NCBI GenBank assembly: GCA_039707655.1
Contig: CM077664.1
Coordinates: 26,276,781 to 26,340,780, forward strand
Length of the DNA stretch: 64,000 nucleotides
Source of the DNA: Elymus sibiricus
Taxonomy: Eukaryota > Streptophyta > Magnoliopsida > Poales > Poaceae
Direction: 5' to 3'
Shown here: positions 42,860 to 54,299 of the stretch, one piece after another
How the letters are laid out: each line of letters begins with the position of its first letter
Position numbering within the stretch: position 1 is the first letter of the stretch
Notes under the pieces: generated by a model
Database searches by the model: none
Seen by the model: only the letters and a program-made list of their open reading frames with translations
What the model was told of the DNA's origin: nothing
Made by a program: the position numbers and the translations under genes

Positions 42860-43338
42860 AAAAATTGACCGGCCCGGGAGAGCCCGGCCCAAGCAATCTC
42901 GTACTAGGACTTGCGACATGGGCATGATTGTTCCAATCTACTGCATTGGGCAATCGTAACCCGGGCCAGGCGCTCAGTCTGTGACGAGAGGAGTTCGACA
43001 CAGCAGCCACGCCGGCACTTATAATTAGGTGTGGCATGCTCTCGACTAGTGAGGTGGTACTAAAGGTAGGGCACCCACTCTCACCGGCTGCTCGAGTGAC
43101 GCGCGGCTGGTAGTTGGGCCAAAAGTTAAACCCAACCAGAACCGAACGTCCACGGGCCAACAATGCAACTCTTTAGTGCCTTTTAGAAAAAATGGAACAG
43201 GAGAGGGCACTCGATCAGTTCAGGTTATGGTTCGCACATTAAGTTGGGAAGTATGACGTTGGAAAAAAATAAAAAAAATTAACTGCATGGCGTGTCAGTT
43301 AGCTCATGTTAATATGATAACGAACCAAAATATTGGGG
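42860..43338 (+). repeat. Promoter-like repeat block R3 (truncated)
   Basis: Third copy of the R block, with CAATCTCGTACTAGGAC, GAGGAGTTCGACACAGCAGC, CTTATAATTAGG, GAGGTGGTACTAAA and, later, CCGAACGTCCA and CATGGCGTGTCAGTTAG. It matches R1 up to the ATATT-G-run and then ends. No exonuclease copy follows it in this window. Confidence 0.65.
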
Positions 43339-43378
43339 GAGGGGTTCCCCCCACCCCCCTCTCTCATACCCGGATTGA

Positions 43379-43752
43379 CTATTCGTCACCCTGGATGAGG
43401 AATAGTTATTTTTCACCCCCCTCTATTTTAACATGAATGCACCGTAATTTTACGTTTCGTAAGTTTTGTCTTATTTCAGACGTAAAAAGAGAATGTAAGA
43501 AAATATATTATCGCCGTAAAAAATATTTTATGTTACGTAAAATTACAAATGTAAAAACATAGTGTAAAATGTACATAAAATGTAATTTTTCTGGTCTGAT
43601 GACCTATATTTTTTTTCCTTATGCCAAATTATACGCAATGAATCAATATGAATGTAACTATTTGTATTTGAAATGTAATTTATTTATGAAATGATCGTAA
43701 GATTACCTCGGGTGAAGAATAACTTATTTCTGCACCCTGGGTGATGAATAGA
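43379..43752. mobile_element. MITE with inverted terminal repeats
   Basis: The left end CTATTCGTCACCCTGGATG and the reverse complement of the right end (CTATTCATCACCCAGGGTG) are inverted repeats. A second pair, AATAGTTATTTTTCACCC and AATAAGTTATTCTTCACCC, lies just inside. The AT-rich interior is 300 bp with no ORF. The size and ends match Triticeae MITEs, probably Mutator-derived. A clear target duplication was not found. Confidence 0.7.
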
Positions 43753-43757
43753 CTTTC

Positions 43758-43758
<1 letters not shown>

Positions 43759-43842
<84 letters not shown>
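43759..43842. repeat. (AT)n microsatellite
   Basis: About 42 uninterrupted AT units. Confidence 0.97.
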
Positions 43843-43845
<3 letters not shown>

Positions 43846-44314
43846 TTTGGTATATTCTAACAATACCTTTAAGACCTTATTCTACCAACAATCTGCTTAT
43901 TCGGCCAACACCTCTGACCCGGCCTATAGCTACAAACTAACCACACGAAAGACGCGACCGAGCTACGCAAAAGAAAAAACCCACCCCCCCCCCCTTATCC
44001 ATTTGTGGCATGACCTCCACCTCCCACCTCGTGCCCATCTCCTCATGACCTCCACCTCCCATCCCGCCACCGTCGCGCAACCTCCCTCCCCGCGCCGCCG
44101 CATCGCCTCTCTCCCCAGCGCCGCCGGACTCACTACCTCTCCCACGCCGCTGGACTCGCTCCCTCCTCAAGCCACCACACCACCTCCCTGCCCCGCGCCG
44201 CCGAACTCCCTCACTCCTCGCGTCGCTGCACTAACTCCCTTCCCCGCACCGCCGGGCTCCCTCCCTCCCCGCGCTGCCGCACCGCCTCCTGCCCCGCGCC
44301 GCCGCACCAATTCC
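43843..44314. other. GC-rich, Pro/Ser-coding stretch left of RLC-1
   Basis: After a short AT-rich part and a poly-C run (43985-43994) this is CCGCC/CTCCC-rich DNA with long but compositionally biased open frames. It ends with ATTCC, the RLC-1 target site, and continues at 52943. No gene is recognised. Confidence 0.5.
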
Positions 44315-46056
44315 TGTTGGAAATATGCCCTAGAGGCAATAATAATAAAGTGTTTATTATCATATTTCCCCGTTCATGATAATGGTTTATTATTCATGCT
44401 AGAATTGTATTGACCAAGAAACTAAATACATGTGTGGATAATGAACAAATACTGAGTCCCTAGTAAGCCTCTACTTGACTAGCTCGTTGATCAAAAGATG
44501 GTCAAGGTTTCCTGACCATGGACATGAGTTGTCATTTGATAACGGGATCACATCATTAGGAGAATTATGTGATGGACATGACCCAACCGTTAGCATAGCA
44601 TGTGATCGTTCAGTTTAATGCTATTGCTTTCACTATGTTAAATACACGTTCCTCTGACCATGAGATCATGCAACTCCCGGATACCGTAGGAATACTTAGG
44701 GTGTATCAAACGTCACAACGTAACTGGGTGATTATAAAGATGCACTACAGGTATCTCCGAAAGTGTTTGTTGAGTTGGCATGGATCGAGATTGGAATTTG
44801 TCACTCCGACTATCGGAGAGGTATCTCTGGGCCCTCTCGGTAATACAGCATCACAGAAGCCTTGCAAGCACCGTGACTAAAGAGTTAGTTGCAAGATGAT
44901 GTATTATGGAACGAGTAAAGAGACTTGCCGGAAACGAGATTGAACTAGGTATTGGATACCGACGATCGAATCTCGGGCAAGTAACATACCGCCGGACAAA
45001 GGGAACAACTTATGTTGACATATGAGGTTCACCGATAAAGATCTTCGTGGAATATGTAGGAACCAATATGAGCATCCAGGTTCCGCTGTTGGTTATTGAC
45101 CGGAGAGTCGTCTCGGTCATGTCTACATCATTCCCGAACCCGTAGGGTCCGCACACTTAAGGTTCGATGACGATATAGTATTATATGAGTTATGTGATTG
45201 GTGACCGAAGTTTGTTCGGAGTCCCGGATGAGATCGCGGACATGACAAGGAGTCTCTAAATGGTTGAGAGGTAAAGATTCATATATTGGAAGGCTATATT
45301 CGGACGTTGGAAAGGTTCCGAGTGATTCGGGTATTTTTCGGAGTACCGGGGAGTTACGGGAATTCACCGGGAGAAGTAATGGGCCTTATTGGGCCATACG
45401 GGAAAAGGAGAGGCAGGCCACGTGAGGAGGCGCGCGCCCCCCCTTGCCCAAACCGAATTGGACTAGGGGAGGGGGCGCAGCCCCCTCTTTCCTTTCCCTC
45501 TCCCTTCCCCCTTTCCTACTCCGTATGGGAGGTGGAATCCTACTAGGACTAGGGAGTCCTAGTAGGACTCCCCACACTTGGCGCAATCCTAGGGGGCCGG
45601 CCTCCTCCCTCTCATCCTTTATATACGGGGGCAGGGGGCACCCCAAAGCACACAATTGTCCCATAGCCGTGTGCGGTGCCCCGATCTCCGTTTTCCACCT
45701 CGGTCATATTTTCGGAGAGCTTAGGCGAAGCCCTGCCGGAATCACTTCACCATCACCGTGGCCACGCCGTCATGCTGACCGAACTCATCTACTTCCTCGA
45801 CGTCTTGCTGGTTCAAGAAGGCGAGGATCGTCACTGAGCTGCACGTGTGTAGAACTCGGAGGTGCCGTACGTTTGGTACTCGATCGGTGGAGCTCGAAGG
45901 ATTGTTCGACTACATCAACCGCGTTGTGAGACGCTTCCGCTAACGGTCTACAAGGGTACGTAGACACAGTCTCCCCTCTCGTTGCGATGCATCTCCATGG
46001 ATAGATCTTGCGTGAGCGTAGGAAAATTTTTGAAATTCATGCTACGTTCCCCAACA
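44315..46056 (+). repeat. RLC-1 5' LTR
   Basis: 1742 bp. It contains a near-perfect inverted repeat, TCCTACTAGGA...TCCTAGTAGGA (about 45537-45567), about 50 bases upstream of a TTTATATAC box (45618-45626). Open frames inside the LTR (for example 44602-44880) have no protein similarity. Confidence 0.96.
45618..45626 (+). promoter_or_regulatory. TATA box of the RLC-1 5' LTR
   Basis: TTTATATAC downstream of the LTR palindrome. Identical in the 3' LTR near 52499-52507. Confidence 0.6.
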
Positions 46057-46057
46057 G

Positions 46058-46073
46058 TGGCATCCGAGCCAGG
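46058..46073 (+). promoter_or_regulatory. RLC-1 primer binding site
   Basis: TGGCATCCGAGCCAGG one base after the LTR. It resembles the initiator-Met tRNA-type site TGGTATCAGAGC used by this group. Confidence 0.85.
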
Positions 46074-47348
46074 TCTATGCGTAGATGTGATTTGCACGAG
46101 TAGAACACAAGTGAGTTGTGGGCGTGGATGTATACATATTGCTTGCCGTTACTAGTTGTTACTTGATTCGGCGGTATTCTGAGATTGAAGCGGCCCGGAC
46201 CAACATTACGCGTACGCTTACGCGAGACTGGTTTCACCGTTGGTGCACTTGCTGCATAAAGGTGACTGGCGGGTGTCTGTTTCTCTCACTTTAGTTGAAT
46301 CGGTTTCAATGAAGAGGGTTCTTTTAGAAGATCAAAAAGCAATCACTACACCACGTTGTGGTTTTGCATAGGTAAGAACGGTTCTTGCAAACCCGTAGCA
46401 GCCACGTAAAACTTGCAACAACAAAGTAGAGGACGTCTAACTTGTTTTTGCAGGGTATGCTGGTGATGTGATATGGTCAAGACATGATGCGATATAAGTT
46501 GTTGTATGAGATGATCATGTTTTGTAAGTTATCAGGCAACCGGCCGGAGCCTTATGGTTGTCTCTTTATTGTATGCAATGCCAACGCTATGTAATTGCTT
46601 TTCTTTACCGCTATGAGTTAGCAGTAGTAGTAGTAGCAATAGCCGGCGAGACGACCACGACGCTGCGATGGAGATCAAGGTGTCACGACGCTACGATGGA
46701 GATCATGGTGTCAATCCGGTGACGATGGAGATCATGACGGTGCTTGGCTAATGGAGATCAAAAGCACAAGACGATGATGGCCATATCATGTCACATATAT
46801 TGAATTGCATGTGATGTTAATCCTTTTATGCATCTTATTTTGCTTAGGACGACGGTAGCATTATAAGACGATCCCTTCACTAAATTTCAAGATAGGTGTT
46901 CTCCCCTAGTATGCACCGTTGCGAAGGTTCGACGCTTCTAAGCACCACGTGATGATCGGGTGTGATGGATTCTTTCGTTCGCATACAACGGGTGTAAGCC
47001 AGTTTTACACACGCAGAATACTTGGGTTAAACTTGACGAGCCTAGCATATACAGATATGGCCTCGGAACACAAGAGACCGAAAGGTCGAACATGAGTCAT
47101 ATAGTAAATATGATCAACATGAAAGATGTTCACCATTGATAACTAATCCACCTCACGTGATGATCGGACGTGGTTTAGTTGATGTGGATCATGTTACACT
47201 TAGACAACTTGAGGGATGTTAATCTAAGTGGGAGTTCTTAAGTAATTTGATTAATTGAACTTCAATTATCATGAACATAGTCAAAAAGTGTCTTAGCTAA
47301 TTTATGTTGTAGATCGATAAACCACGCGGTAGTTCCACTGATTTTAAT
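46074..47348. other. RLC-1 5' untranslated leader
   Basis: Noncoding leader. It includes a short AGT microsatellite near 46621-46637 and a degenerate tandem region (46660-46770) in which GATGGAGATCA recurs four times at about 35-base spacing. Confidence 0.7.
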
Positions 47349-48240
47349 ATGTTCCTAGAGAAAGCCAAGTTGAAAGTTGATGGAATCAACTATGCGGACT
47401 AGGTCCGTGATTTGAGGATTGTCCTCACTGCTGCACAGAAGGCTTATGTCTTTGATGCACCACTCGGTGAGCAACCCCGATGGCTTTGTCTGAAGACGTT
47501 ATGAACGTCTGGCAGACAAGAGAAGATGACTACTCGATAGTTCAGTGCGCCATGCTTTACGGCTTAAGAACCGGGGCTCCAAAGATGTTTTGAGCACCAT
47601 GGAGCATATGAGATGTTCTAAGAGCTGAAAATTTGTTTTTCAAGCTCACGCCCGGGTCGAGAGGTATGTAACCTTCGACAAGTTCTATAGCTGCAAGATG
47701 GAGGAGAACAACTTCGTTAGTAAGCAATGTGCTCAGAGTGTCTGAGTACTTCAATCACTTGAATTAAGTGGGAGTTAGACTTCCGAATAAAGTGGTGATT
47801 GATAGAGTTCTCTAGTCACTATCACTAAGCTACTAGATCTTTGTGATAAACTATAAACAAGCAAAGGATAGAAATGATCCTTAAGCTATTCGCGAAGCTA
47901 CAAGCTGCGGATGTAGAAATCAAAAAGGGAGCATCAAGTGTTGATGGTTGATAAGGTCACAAGTTTCAAGAAGGGCAAGGGAAAGAAAGGGAACTTCAAA
48001 AGAACGGTAAAATAGTTGCCGCTCCCGCGAAGAAACGAAAGACTGGACCCAAACCCGAGACTTAGTGCTCCCATTGCAAAGGGAAATATCACCAGGAGCG
48101 GAGCTTCCCCAAAGTAACTGGCAGATAAGAAGACTGGCAATGTCAACAAAGATATATTTGATATACATGTTATTGATGTGTAGCTTACTAGTACTCGTAG
48201 GAGCACCTGGGTATTTTGATACTAGTTCAGTTGCTTGCAA
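47349..48240 (+). pseudogene. RLC-1 gag
   Basis: ATG 47349 begins MFLEKAKLKVDGINYAD; a stop (TAG 47400-47402) then sits where the family has Trp, followed by VRDLRIVLTAAQKAYVFDAP, the typical N-terminal gag block of BARE/Angela elements. Further frame fragments appear up to about 48110, including a degraded CCHC-like zinc knuckle region (CSHCKGKYH near 48070). Multiple frameshifts and stops prevent translation. Gag would package the element RNA. Confidence 0.75.
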
Positions 48241-48589
48241 CTTGAAACATGGAGCTCCGGAATGAACGAGGGCTAGCTAAGAACGAGGTGACGATGTGCA
48301 TTGGAAGTGTCTCCAAGGTTGATGTGATCACCATTGTCACGCTCTCTCTACCTTCGGGATTAGTTGAAACCTAAATAATTGTTATTTGGTGCCTGCGTTA
48401 AGCATGAACATTATATCTGATAATGTTTATTACAAGACGGTTATTCATTTTCAGAGAATAATTGTTATTCTATTTATTTGGATAATGTCATTGATGATCA
48501 TGCACTTAATGGTTTATTGAATCTCGATAGTAGTAATACACATGTTCATAACATAGATGCCAAAAGATGCAAAATTGATAATGATAGTA

Positions 48590-49740
48590 CCACATATTTG
48601 TGGCACTGCCGCTAAGGTCATATTGGTGTTAAACGCATGAAGGAACTCCATGCAGATGGACTTTTGGAATCACTTGATTATGAATCATTTGAGACGTGCG
48701 AACCATGCCTCTTGGGCAAGATGACTAAAACTCCGTTCTTCGGAACAATGGAGCGAGCAACAGACTTGTTGGAAATAATACATACCGATGTATGCGGTCC
48801 GATGAGTGTTGAGGCGCGCGGTGGATATCATTATGTTCTCACGTTCACAGATGATTTGAGTAGATATGGTTATGTCTACTTGATGAAGCATAAGTCTGAA
48901 ACATTTGAAAAGTTCAAAGAATTTCAGAGTGAAGTAGAGAATCATTGTAACAAGAAAATAAAGTTCTTACGATTTGATCGAAGAAGAGAATATTTGAGTT
49001 ACAAGTTTGGCACATACTTAAGACAATGTGAAATTGTTTCACAGCTCACGCCACCTGTACTACCATAGCGTAATGGTGTGTCCGAACGTCGTAATCGCAC
49101 TCTATTGGATATGGTGCGTTCTATGATGTCTCTTACCGATTTGCCACTATCATTTTGGGGTTATGCATTAGAGACAGCTGCATTCACTTTAAACAGGGCA
49201 CCGTCTAAATCCGTTGAGATGACACCGTATGAACTGTGGTTTGGTAAGAAACCTAAGCTGTCGTTTCTGAAAGTTTGGGGATGCGATGCTTATGTCAAAA
49301 GGCTTCAACCAGATAAGCTCGAACCCAAAGCGGATAAGTGCGTCTTCATAGGATACCCAAAAGAGACCGTTGGGTACACCTTCTATAACAGATCCAAAGG
49401 CAAAGTATTCGTTGCTAAGAATGGATCCTTTCTAGAGAAGGAGTTTCTCTCGAAAGAAGTGAGTGGGAGGAAAGTAGAACTTGATGAGGTAATTGTACCT
49501 CCTCTGGATAGTAGTACGTCACGGGAAGTAATTTCTGTGACACGGACATAGACCAGAGAAGAAGTTGATGATGATGATCATGATACTTCGGATCAAGTTA
49601 CTACAGAACTTCGAAGGTCAACCAGGACACGTTCCGCACCAGAGTGGTACGGAAATCCAGTCTTGGAGGTCATGTTGCTAGACAACGGTGAACCTTCGAA
49701 CTATGAAGAAGCGATGGCAAGCCCGGATTCCGACAAAATG
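48590..49740 (+). pseudogene. RLC-1 integrase
   Basis: The zinc-binding part reads LWHCR, stop (TAA 48613-48615), GHIGVKRM, then CEPCLLGK, giving the H-H-C-C ligands. The catalytic core has IHTDVCGPM (Asp), FTDDLSRYGYVY (Asp) and RREYLS (Glu, where the family has a Gly-Gly-Glu). The frame from 48637 to 49551 is broken only by the stop at 49066-49068. It continues with NGVSERRNRTLLDMVRSMM and RAPSKSVEMTPYELWFGKKP, and after a stop at 49549 with the acidic linker. One extra base in an A-run near 49735 shifts the frame into RT. Integrase would insert the element into the genome. Confidence 0.88.
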
Positions 49741-50338
49741 GCTTGAGGCCATGAAATCCGAGATTGGATCCATGTATAAGAACAAAGTGTGGACTTTGGT
49801 AGACTTGCCCGATGAACGGCGAGCTATTGAAAATAAATGGATCTTTAAGAAGAAGACAGACGCTGATGGTAATGTCACCGTCTATAAAGCTCGACTTGTT
49901 GCTAAAGGTTATCGACAAGTTCAAGGAGTTGACTGCGATGAGACTTTCTCACCCGTAGCGTTGCTAAAGTCTGTTAGAATTATGTTAGCAATTGCCGCAT
50001 TTTATGAAATCTGGCAAATGGACGTCAAAACGGCATTCCTTAATGGATTCCTTAAGGAAGAATTGTATATGATGCAGCCGGAAGGTTTTGTCGATCCTAA
50101 AGGTGCTAACAAAGTGTGCAAGCTCCATCGATCCATCTATGGACTGGTGCAAGCATCTCGGAGCTGGAATACTCGCTTTGATGAGTTGATCAAAGCGTTT
50201 GGGTTTATACAAACTTATGGAGAAGCTTGTATTTACAAGAAAGTGAGTGGGAGCTCTATAGCATTTCTAATAGTATATGTGGATGACATATTATTGATTG
50301 GAAATGATGTAGAATTTCTGGAAAGCATAAAGAATTAA
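49741..50338 (+). pseudogene. RLC-1 reverse transcriptase
   Basis: Open from the frameshift near 49735 to TAA at 50336-50338. The Copia RT motifs are intact in content: WLEAMKSEIGSMYKNKVW, KARLVAKGYRQVQGVDCDET, then QMDVKTAFLNGFLKEELYM with the first catalytic Asp, and YVDDILLIGND with the catalytic Asp pair. The first stop comes shortly after YVDD. RT would copy the RNA into DNA. Here it is separated from gag-integrase by a frameshift and lacks a continuous RNase H. Confidence 0.88.
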
Positions 50339-51178
50339 TTGAAAGGAGTTTTTCAATAAAACCTGTTTTAAGTTATCCACGGATTGGGCATCGAGATCTA
50401 TAGAGATAGATCAAGACGCCTGATAAAAGTTCACACATCTTGATGAGATTTTGAAGAAGTTCAAAATAGGATCAAGTCAAAGAAATGAGTTCTTGCCTGG
50501 TGTGAAGTGGAGTAAGACTTAATGAAATAGGTAAAGGTTGTTTACATGTTAAGCATCAAAATCTATAAAGATGGATTGAGAAGCTTCATAGAACTTTCAC
50601 AAAACACATAGCTTGACAAGTATTTTGAAGAAAGTTCAAAATGGATCAGTCAAAGAAGGAGTTCTTGACTGTGGTACAAGATGTGAAGTTGAGTAAGACT
50701 CAAATCTCGACCACGGCAGAAGAAATAGAATGGATGAAGGTCATCCCCTATGCCTCGGCCATAGGTTCTATAAAGTATGCTATGCTGTGTGCTTTGCCAT
50801 GTATCTGGCAAAGAGTGATCCAGGAGTAGATCACTAGACAGCGGTCAAAATATCCTTAAGATGACTAAGGAAGAATTTCTCGGGAATAGAGGTAATAAAG
50901 AGTTCGTCGTAAAGAGTTACGTCGATGCAAGCTTTAAACACCGATCCGGAAGACTATGAGTCTCAGACCGGATAAGTAAAGTGGGGCAGTCGTTTTTGGA
51001 GTAGCTCCAAGCAGAATGTGGTAGCAGCATCTACATATGACATAGAGATTTGCAAAGAACACACGAATCTGAATTGTACAGAATCGTTGACTAAAACCTC
51101 TCTCACAAGCAAAACATGATCAGCTCTATAACTGATTGGATGTTAAATACATGGAGATGTAAACTAGATTATTGACTC
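50339..51178 (+). pseudogene. RLC-1 RT C-terminus and RNase H remnant
   Basis: A heavily decayed region. 50641-50829 still reads a Copia-type connection segment (MDQSKKEFLTVVQDVKLSKT, then PYASAIGSIKYAMLC). Stops and frameshifts follow, and single RNase H-like words appear near 50960-51010. It is shorter than the intact family segment, so deletions are likely. Confidence 0.65.
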
Positions 51179-51195
51179 TAGTGCAAGTGGGAGAC
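51179..51195 (+). promoter_or_regulatory. RLC-1 polypurine tract
   Basis: The purine-rich AAGTGGGAGAC sequence sits directly before the 3' LTR. Confidence 0.85.
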
Positions 51196-52937
51196 TGTTG
51201 GAAATATGCCCTAGAGGCAATAGTAATAAAGTGTTTATTATCATATTTCCCCGTTCATGATAATGGTTTATTATTCATGCTAGAATTGTATTGACCAGGA
51301 AACTAAATAAATGTGTGGATAATGAACAAATACTGAGTCCCTAGTAAGCCTCTACTTGACTAGCTCGTTGATCAAAAGATGGTCAAGGTTTCCTGACCAT
51401 GGACATGAGTTGTCATTTGATAACGGGATCACATCATTAGGAGAATGATGTGATGGACATGACCCAACCGTTAGCATAGCATGTGATCGTTCAGTTTAAT
51501 GCTATTGCTTTCACTATGTCAAATACACGTTCCTCTGACCATGAGATCATGCAACTCCCGGATACCGTAGGAATACTTAGGGTGTATCAAACGTCACAAC
51601 GTAACTGGGTGATTATAAAGATGCACTACAGGTATCTCCGAAAGTGTTTGTTGAGTTGGCATGGATCGAGATTGGAATTTGTCACTCCGACTATCGGAGA
51701 GGTATCTCTGGGCCCTCTCGGTAATACAGCATCACAGAAGCCTTGCAAGCACTGTGACTAAAGAGTTAGTTGCAAGATGATGTATTACGGAACAAGTAAA
51801 GAGACTTGCCGGAAACGAGATTGAACTAGGTATTGGATACCGACGATCGAATCTCGGGCAAGTAACATACCGCCGGACAAAGGGAACAACGTATGTTGAC
51901 ATATGAGGTTCACCGATAAAGATCTTCGTGGAATATGTAGGAACCAATATGAGCATCCAGGTTCCGCTGTTGGTTATTGACCGGAGAGTCATCTCGGTCA
52001 TGTCTACATCATTCCCGAACCCGTAGGGTCCGCACACTTAAGGTTCGATGACGATATAGTATTATATGAGTTATGTGATTGGTGACCGAAGTTTGTTCGG
52101 AGTCCCGGATGAGATCGCGGACATGACGAGGAGTCTCGAAATGGTCGAGAGGTAAAGATTCATATATTGGAAGGCTATATTCAGACGTCGGAAAGGTTCT
52201 GAGTGATTCGGGTATTTTTCGGAGTACCGGGGAGTTACGGGAATTCACCGGGAGAAGTAATGGGCCTTATTGGGCCATACGGGAAAAGGAGAGGCAGGCC
52301 ACGTGAGGAGGCGCGCGCCCCCCCTTGCCCAAACCGAATTGGACTAGGGGAGGGGGCGCAGCCCCCTCTTTCCTTTCCCTCTCCCTTCCCCCTTTCCTAC
52401 TCCGTATGGGAGGTGGAATCCTACTAGGACTAGGGAGTCCTAGTAGGACTCCCCACACTTGGCGCAGCCCTAGGGGGCCGGCCTCCTCCCTCTCATCCTT
52501 TATATACGGGGGCAGGGGTGCACCCCAAAGCACACAATTGTCCCATAGCCGTGTGCGGTGCCCCGATCTCCGTTTTCCGCCTCGGTCATATTTTCGGAGA
52601 GCTTAGGCGAGCCCTGCCGGAATCACTTCACCATCACCGTGGCCACGCCGTCGTGCTGACGGAACTCATCTACTTCCTCGACGTCTTGCTGGATCAAGAA
52701 GGCGAGGATCGTCACCGAGCTGCACGTGTGTAGAACTCGGAGGTGCCGTACGTTCGGTACTCGATCGGTGGAGCTCGACGGATTATTCGACTACATCAAC
52801 CGCGTTGTGAGACGCTTCCGCTAACGGTCTACGAGGGTACGTAGACACACTCTCCCCTCTCGTAGCGATGCATCTCCATGGATAGATCTTGCGTGAGCGT
52901 AGGAAATTTTTTAAAATTCATGCTACGTTCCCCAACA
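51196..52937 (+). repeat. RLC-1 3' LTR
   Basis: 1742 bp, about 33 differences by eye from the 5' LTR, including one single-base gain and one loss that cancel in length. Confidence 0.96.
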
Positions 52938-53640
52938 ATTCCTCCCGGTGGCCACCGCCACTACCTACCACCACACGGGAGTGAGTGCTCCGCCGTGCAC
53001 AACGCTCCGCCCCCACGGAGCCCTTCCCAGCGCCGCCGCGCACCCGGCCGCGAGCCACCCCGAGGAGCAACCTCCCCAGCTCCTGCGTATCCGTCCTCGC
53101 GCTGCCCCGCATGTTCCTCCCCTCACTGCTGCACCGAGAGCAGCCGCTGCCCCGGGTACGCGTCTACGGCGGACGGATCTGCCTTCCCCGCGACATGGGA
53201 GCTCCCTGGCCCGCCGCTGAAGGTTGTTGCTGCTCGTGGCACGAGGAAGAGAGCCCTATCCGCCTCTGGGATTCTGTTCGCCGGACCATCCCATCGCAAC
53301 TATGTTCTCCCCAAAACAAGTAGTTCACCCCATCGTAGCTCGCGGCTCCCTCCTCCAACTGTTGCAGTTCATTTGTTTTTTCTTGAAGCTCACTGAATTT
53401 TGTTTTGAAGTTCACTGTCAAATGAAAAATGGACCAAGTTTCTGACGCGGCGTCGAGCAGTTTGGTAGGGCGCGGCGTGCAGTTTGCTTGCGTGGATGGG
53501 AGCTTCCTGAGGCTGCTCTGACCCATCTTCTTCCCTAGTGCACTGCAGCTGTTCATCAAATTCATCTCTGTGTTGTGCAGTTCGCAAATCATGGCCGTGC
53601 AGCTCGTCGTCGGCGTTGTGCGGTTCATAGTGCCCAAAAA
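52938..53640. other. GC-rich stretch right of RLC-1
   Basis: Continuation of 43843-44314 after the target site: CCGCC/GAGC-rich at first, then mixed. Open frames here are compositionally biased and no domain is seen. Confidence 0.5.
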
Positions 53641-54299
53641 AGTGTTAACTACAGTGTGCTATGCAGTTCAGTGTGTTAGGAGTTCGGCGTTTGTGTTCGG
53701 ACAGCGCGCGGCGTTGACTATGCAGTACTCCTGTGCATAACTTGCGGTTCGCCCGACGCATGTGTGGCGTTAAGAAAAATGCATTTTTTACACTTTTTCT
53801 GTGAAATCTCCAGGGACCCAATATATGAAATGGTTACAAGTTTCATTTTGTCTTCAGTTCAAAAAATGCATGGAGTTCACAATACTATCATGTGGCGGTT
53901 CTGTTTTTTCAAACGAGCGGTTCACTTCTTGCCTTTGCGAGAAAACCAAACTCTAAAGAGAAAAATGAAAGAGGGAAATGCAGTGCCTTCCGATCTAAAA
54001 AAAGTCCAATTCGAAGGACTCTGCAGTACACTTCATCTGGAAAAAAATGTATTTAAAAAAGTATATGCTTTTCACGAAAGCAACAACAAAAAAATAATGC
54101 GGTTCACTTCTAGATAGTGTTTCGCGGTTCACTTACGCCCGATGTGAAGTGCGGTCCACTTTCCCATCTGAGAAAATTTACGTCCGATAAAAAAAATTAT
54201 GCAGCTCGCTTGCCCGTCTGATGCAGTGTGGTTTTCAGTCTGAAGGAGTGCGGTTTTCTGTCCGATGCGGTTCACTCATCGATTTTGGTGTCGCGAAAA
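53641..54299. other. AT-rich stretch with 'gttcac' words
   Basis: Noncoding. GCAGTTC and GGTTCAC words recur every few tens of bases. A 117-codon open frame (53764-54117) shows no domain. Confidence 0.5.

Larger units (their letters stand above)
44315..52937 (+). mobile_element. RLC-1: Ty1/Copia element of the BARE-1/WIS/Angela group
   Basis: Complete in structure: two 1742-bp LTRs (44315-46056 and 51196-52937) beginning TGTTGGAAATATGCCCTAGA and ending CCCCAACA, with a perfect ATTCC target duplication (44310-44314 and 52938-52942). The primer binding site TGGCATCCGAGCCAGG is next to the 5' LTR and the polypurine tract AAGTGGGAGAC is next to the 3' LTR. Gag, integrase and RT are recognisable, in Copia order, but broken by stops and frameshifts. 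RNase H is heavily decayed. By eye the LTRs differ at about 33 of 1742 positions, a fairly recent insertion. Confidence 0.96.

Noticed and set aside
43379..43842. CACTA transposon end
   Set aside because: The ends read CTATTC(G/A)TCACCC, not CACTA, and the element is of MITE size.
43847..44413. 188-codon Pro/Ser-rich frame left of RLC-1
   Set aside because: It is driven by composition, runs into the RLC-1 LTR, and ends after 14 codons when read across the insertion.
44602..44880. Open frame inside the RLC-1 LTR, repeated at 51483-51761
   Set aside because: It lies wholly in LTR sequence, occurs in both LTRs for that reason only, and has no domain.
52878..53396. 172-codon frame right of RLC-1
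   Set aside because: It starts inside the RLC-1 LTR and then follows GC-rich DNA. No domain.
53764..54117. 117-codon frame in AT-rich DNA
   Set aside because: Lys/Phe-rich as expected from A/T runs. No similarity recognised.
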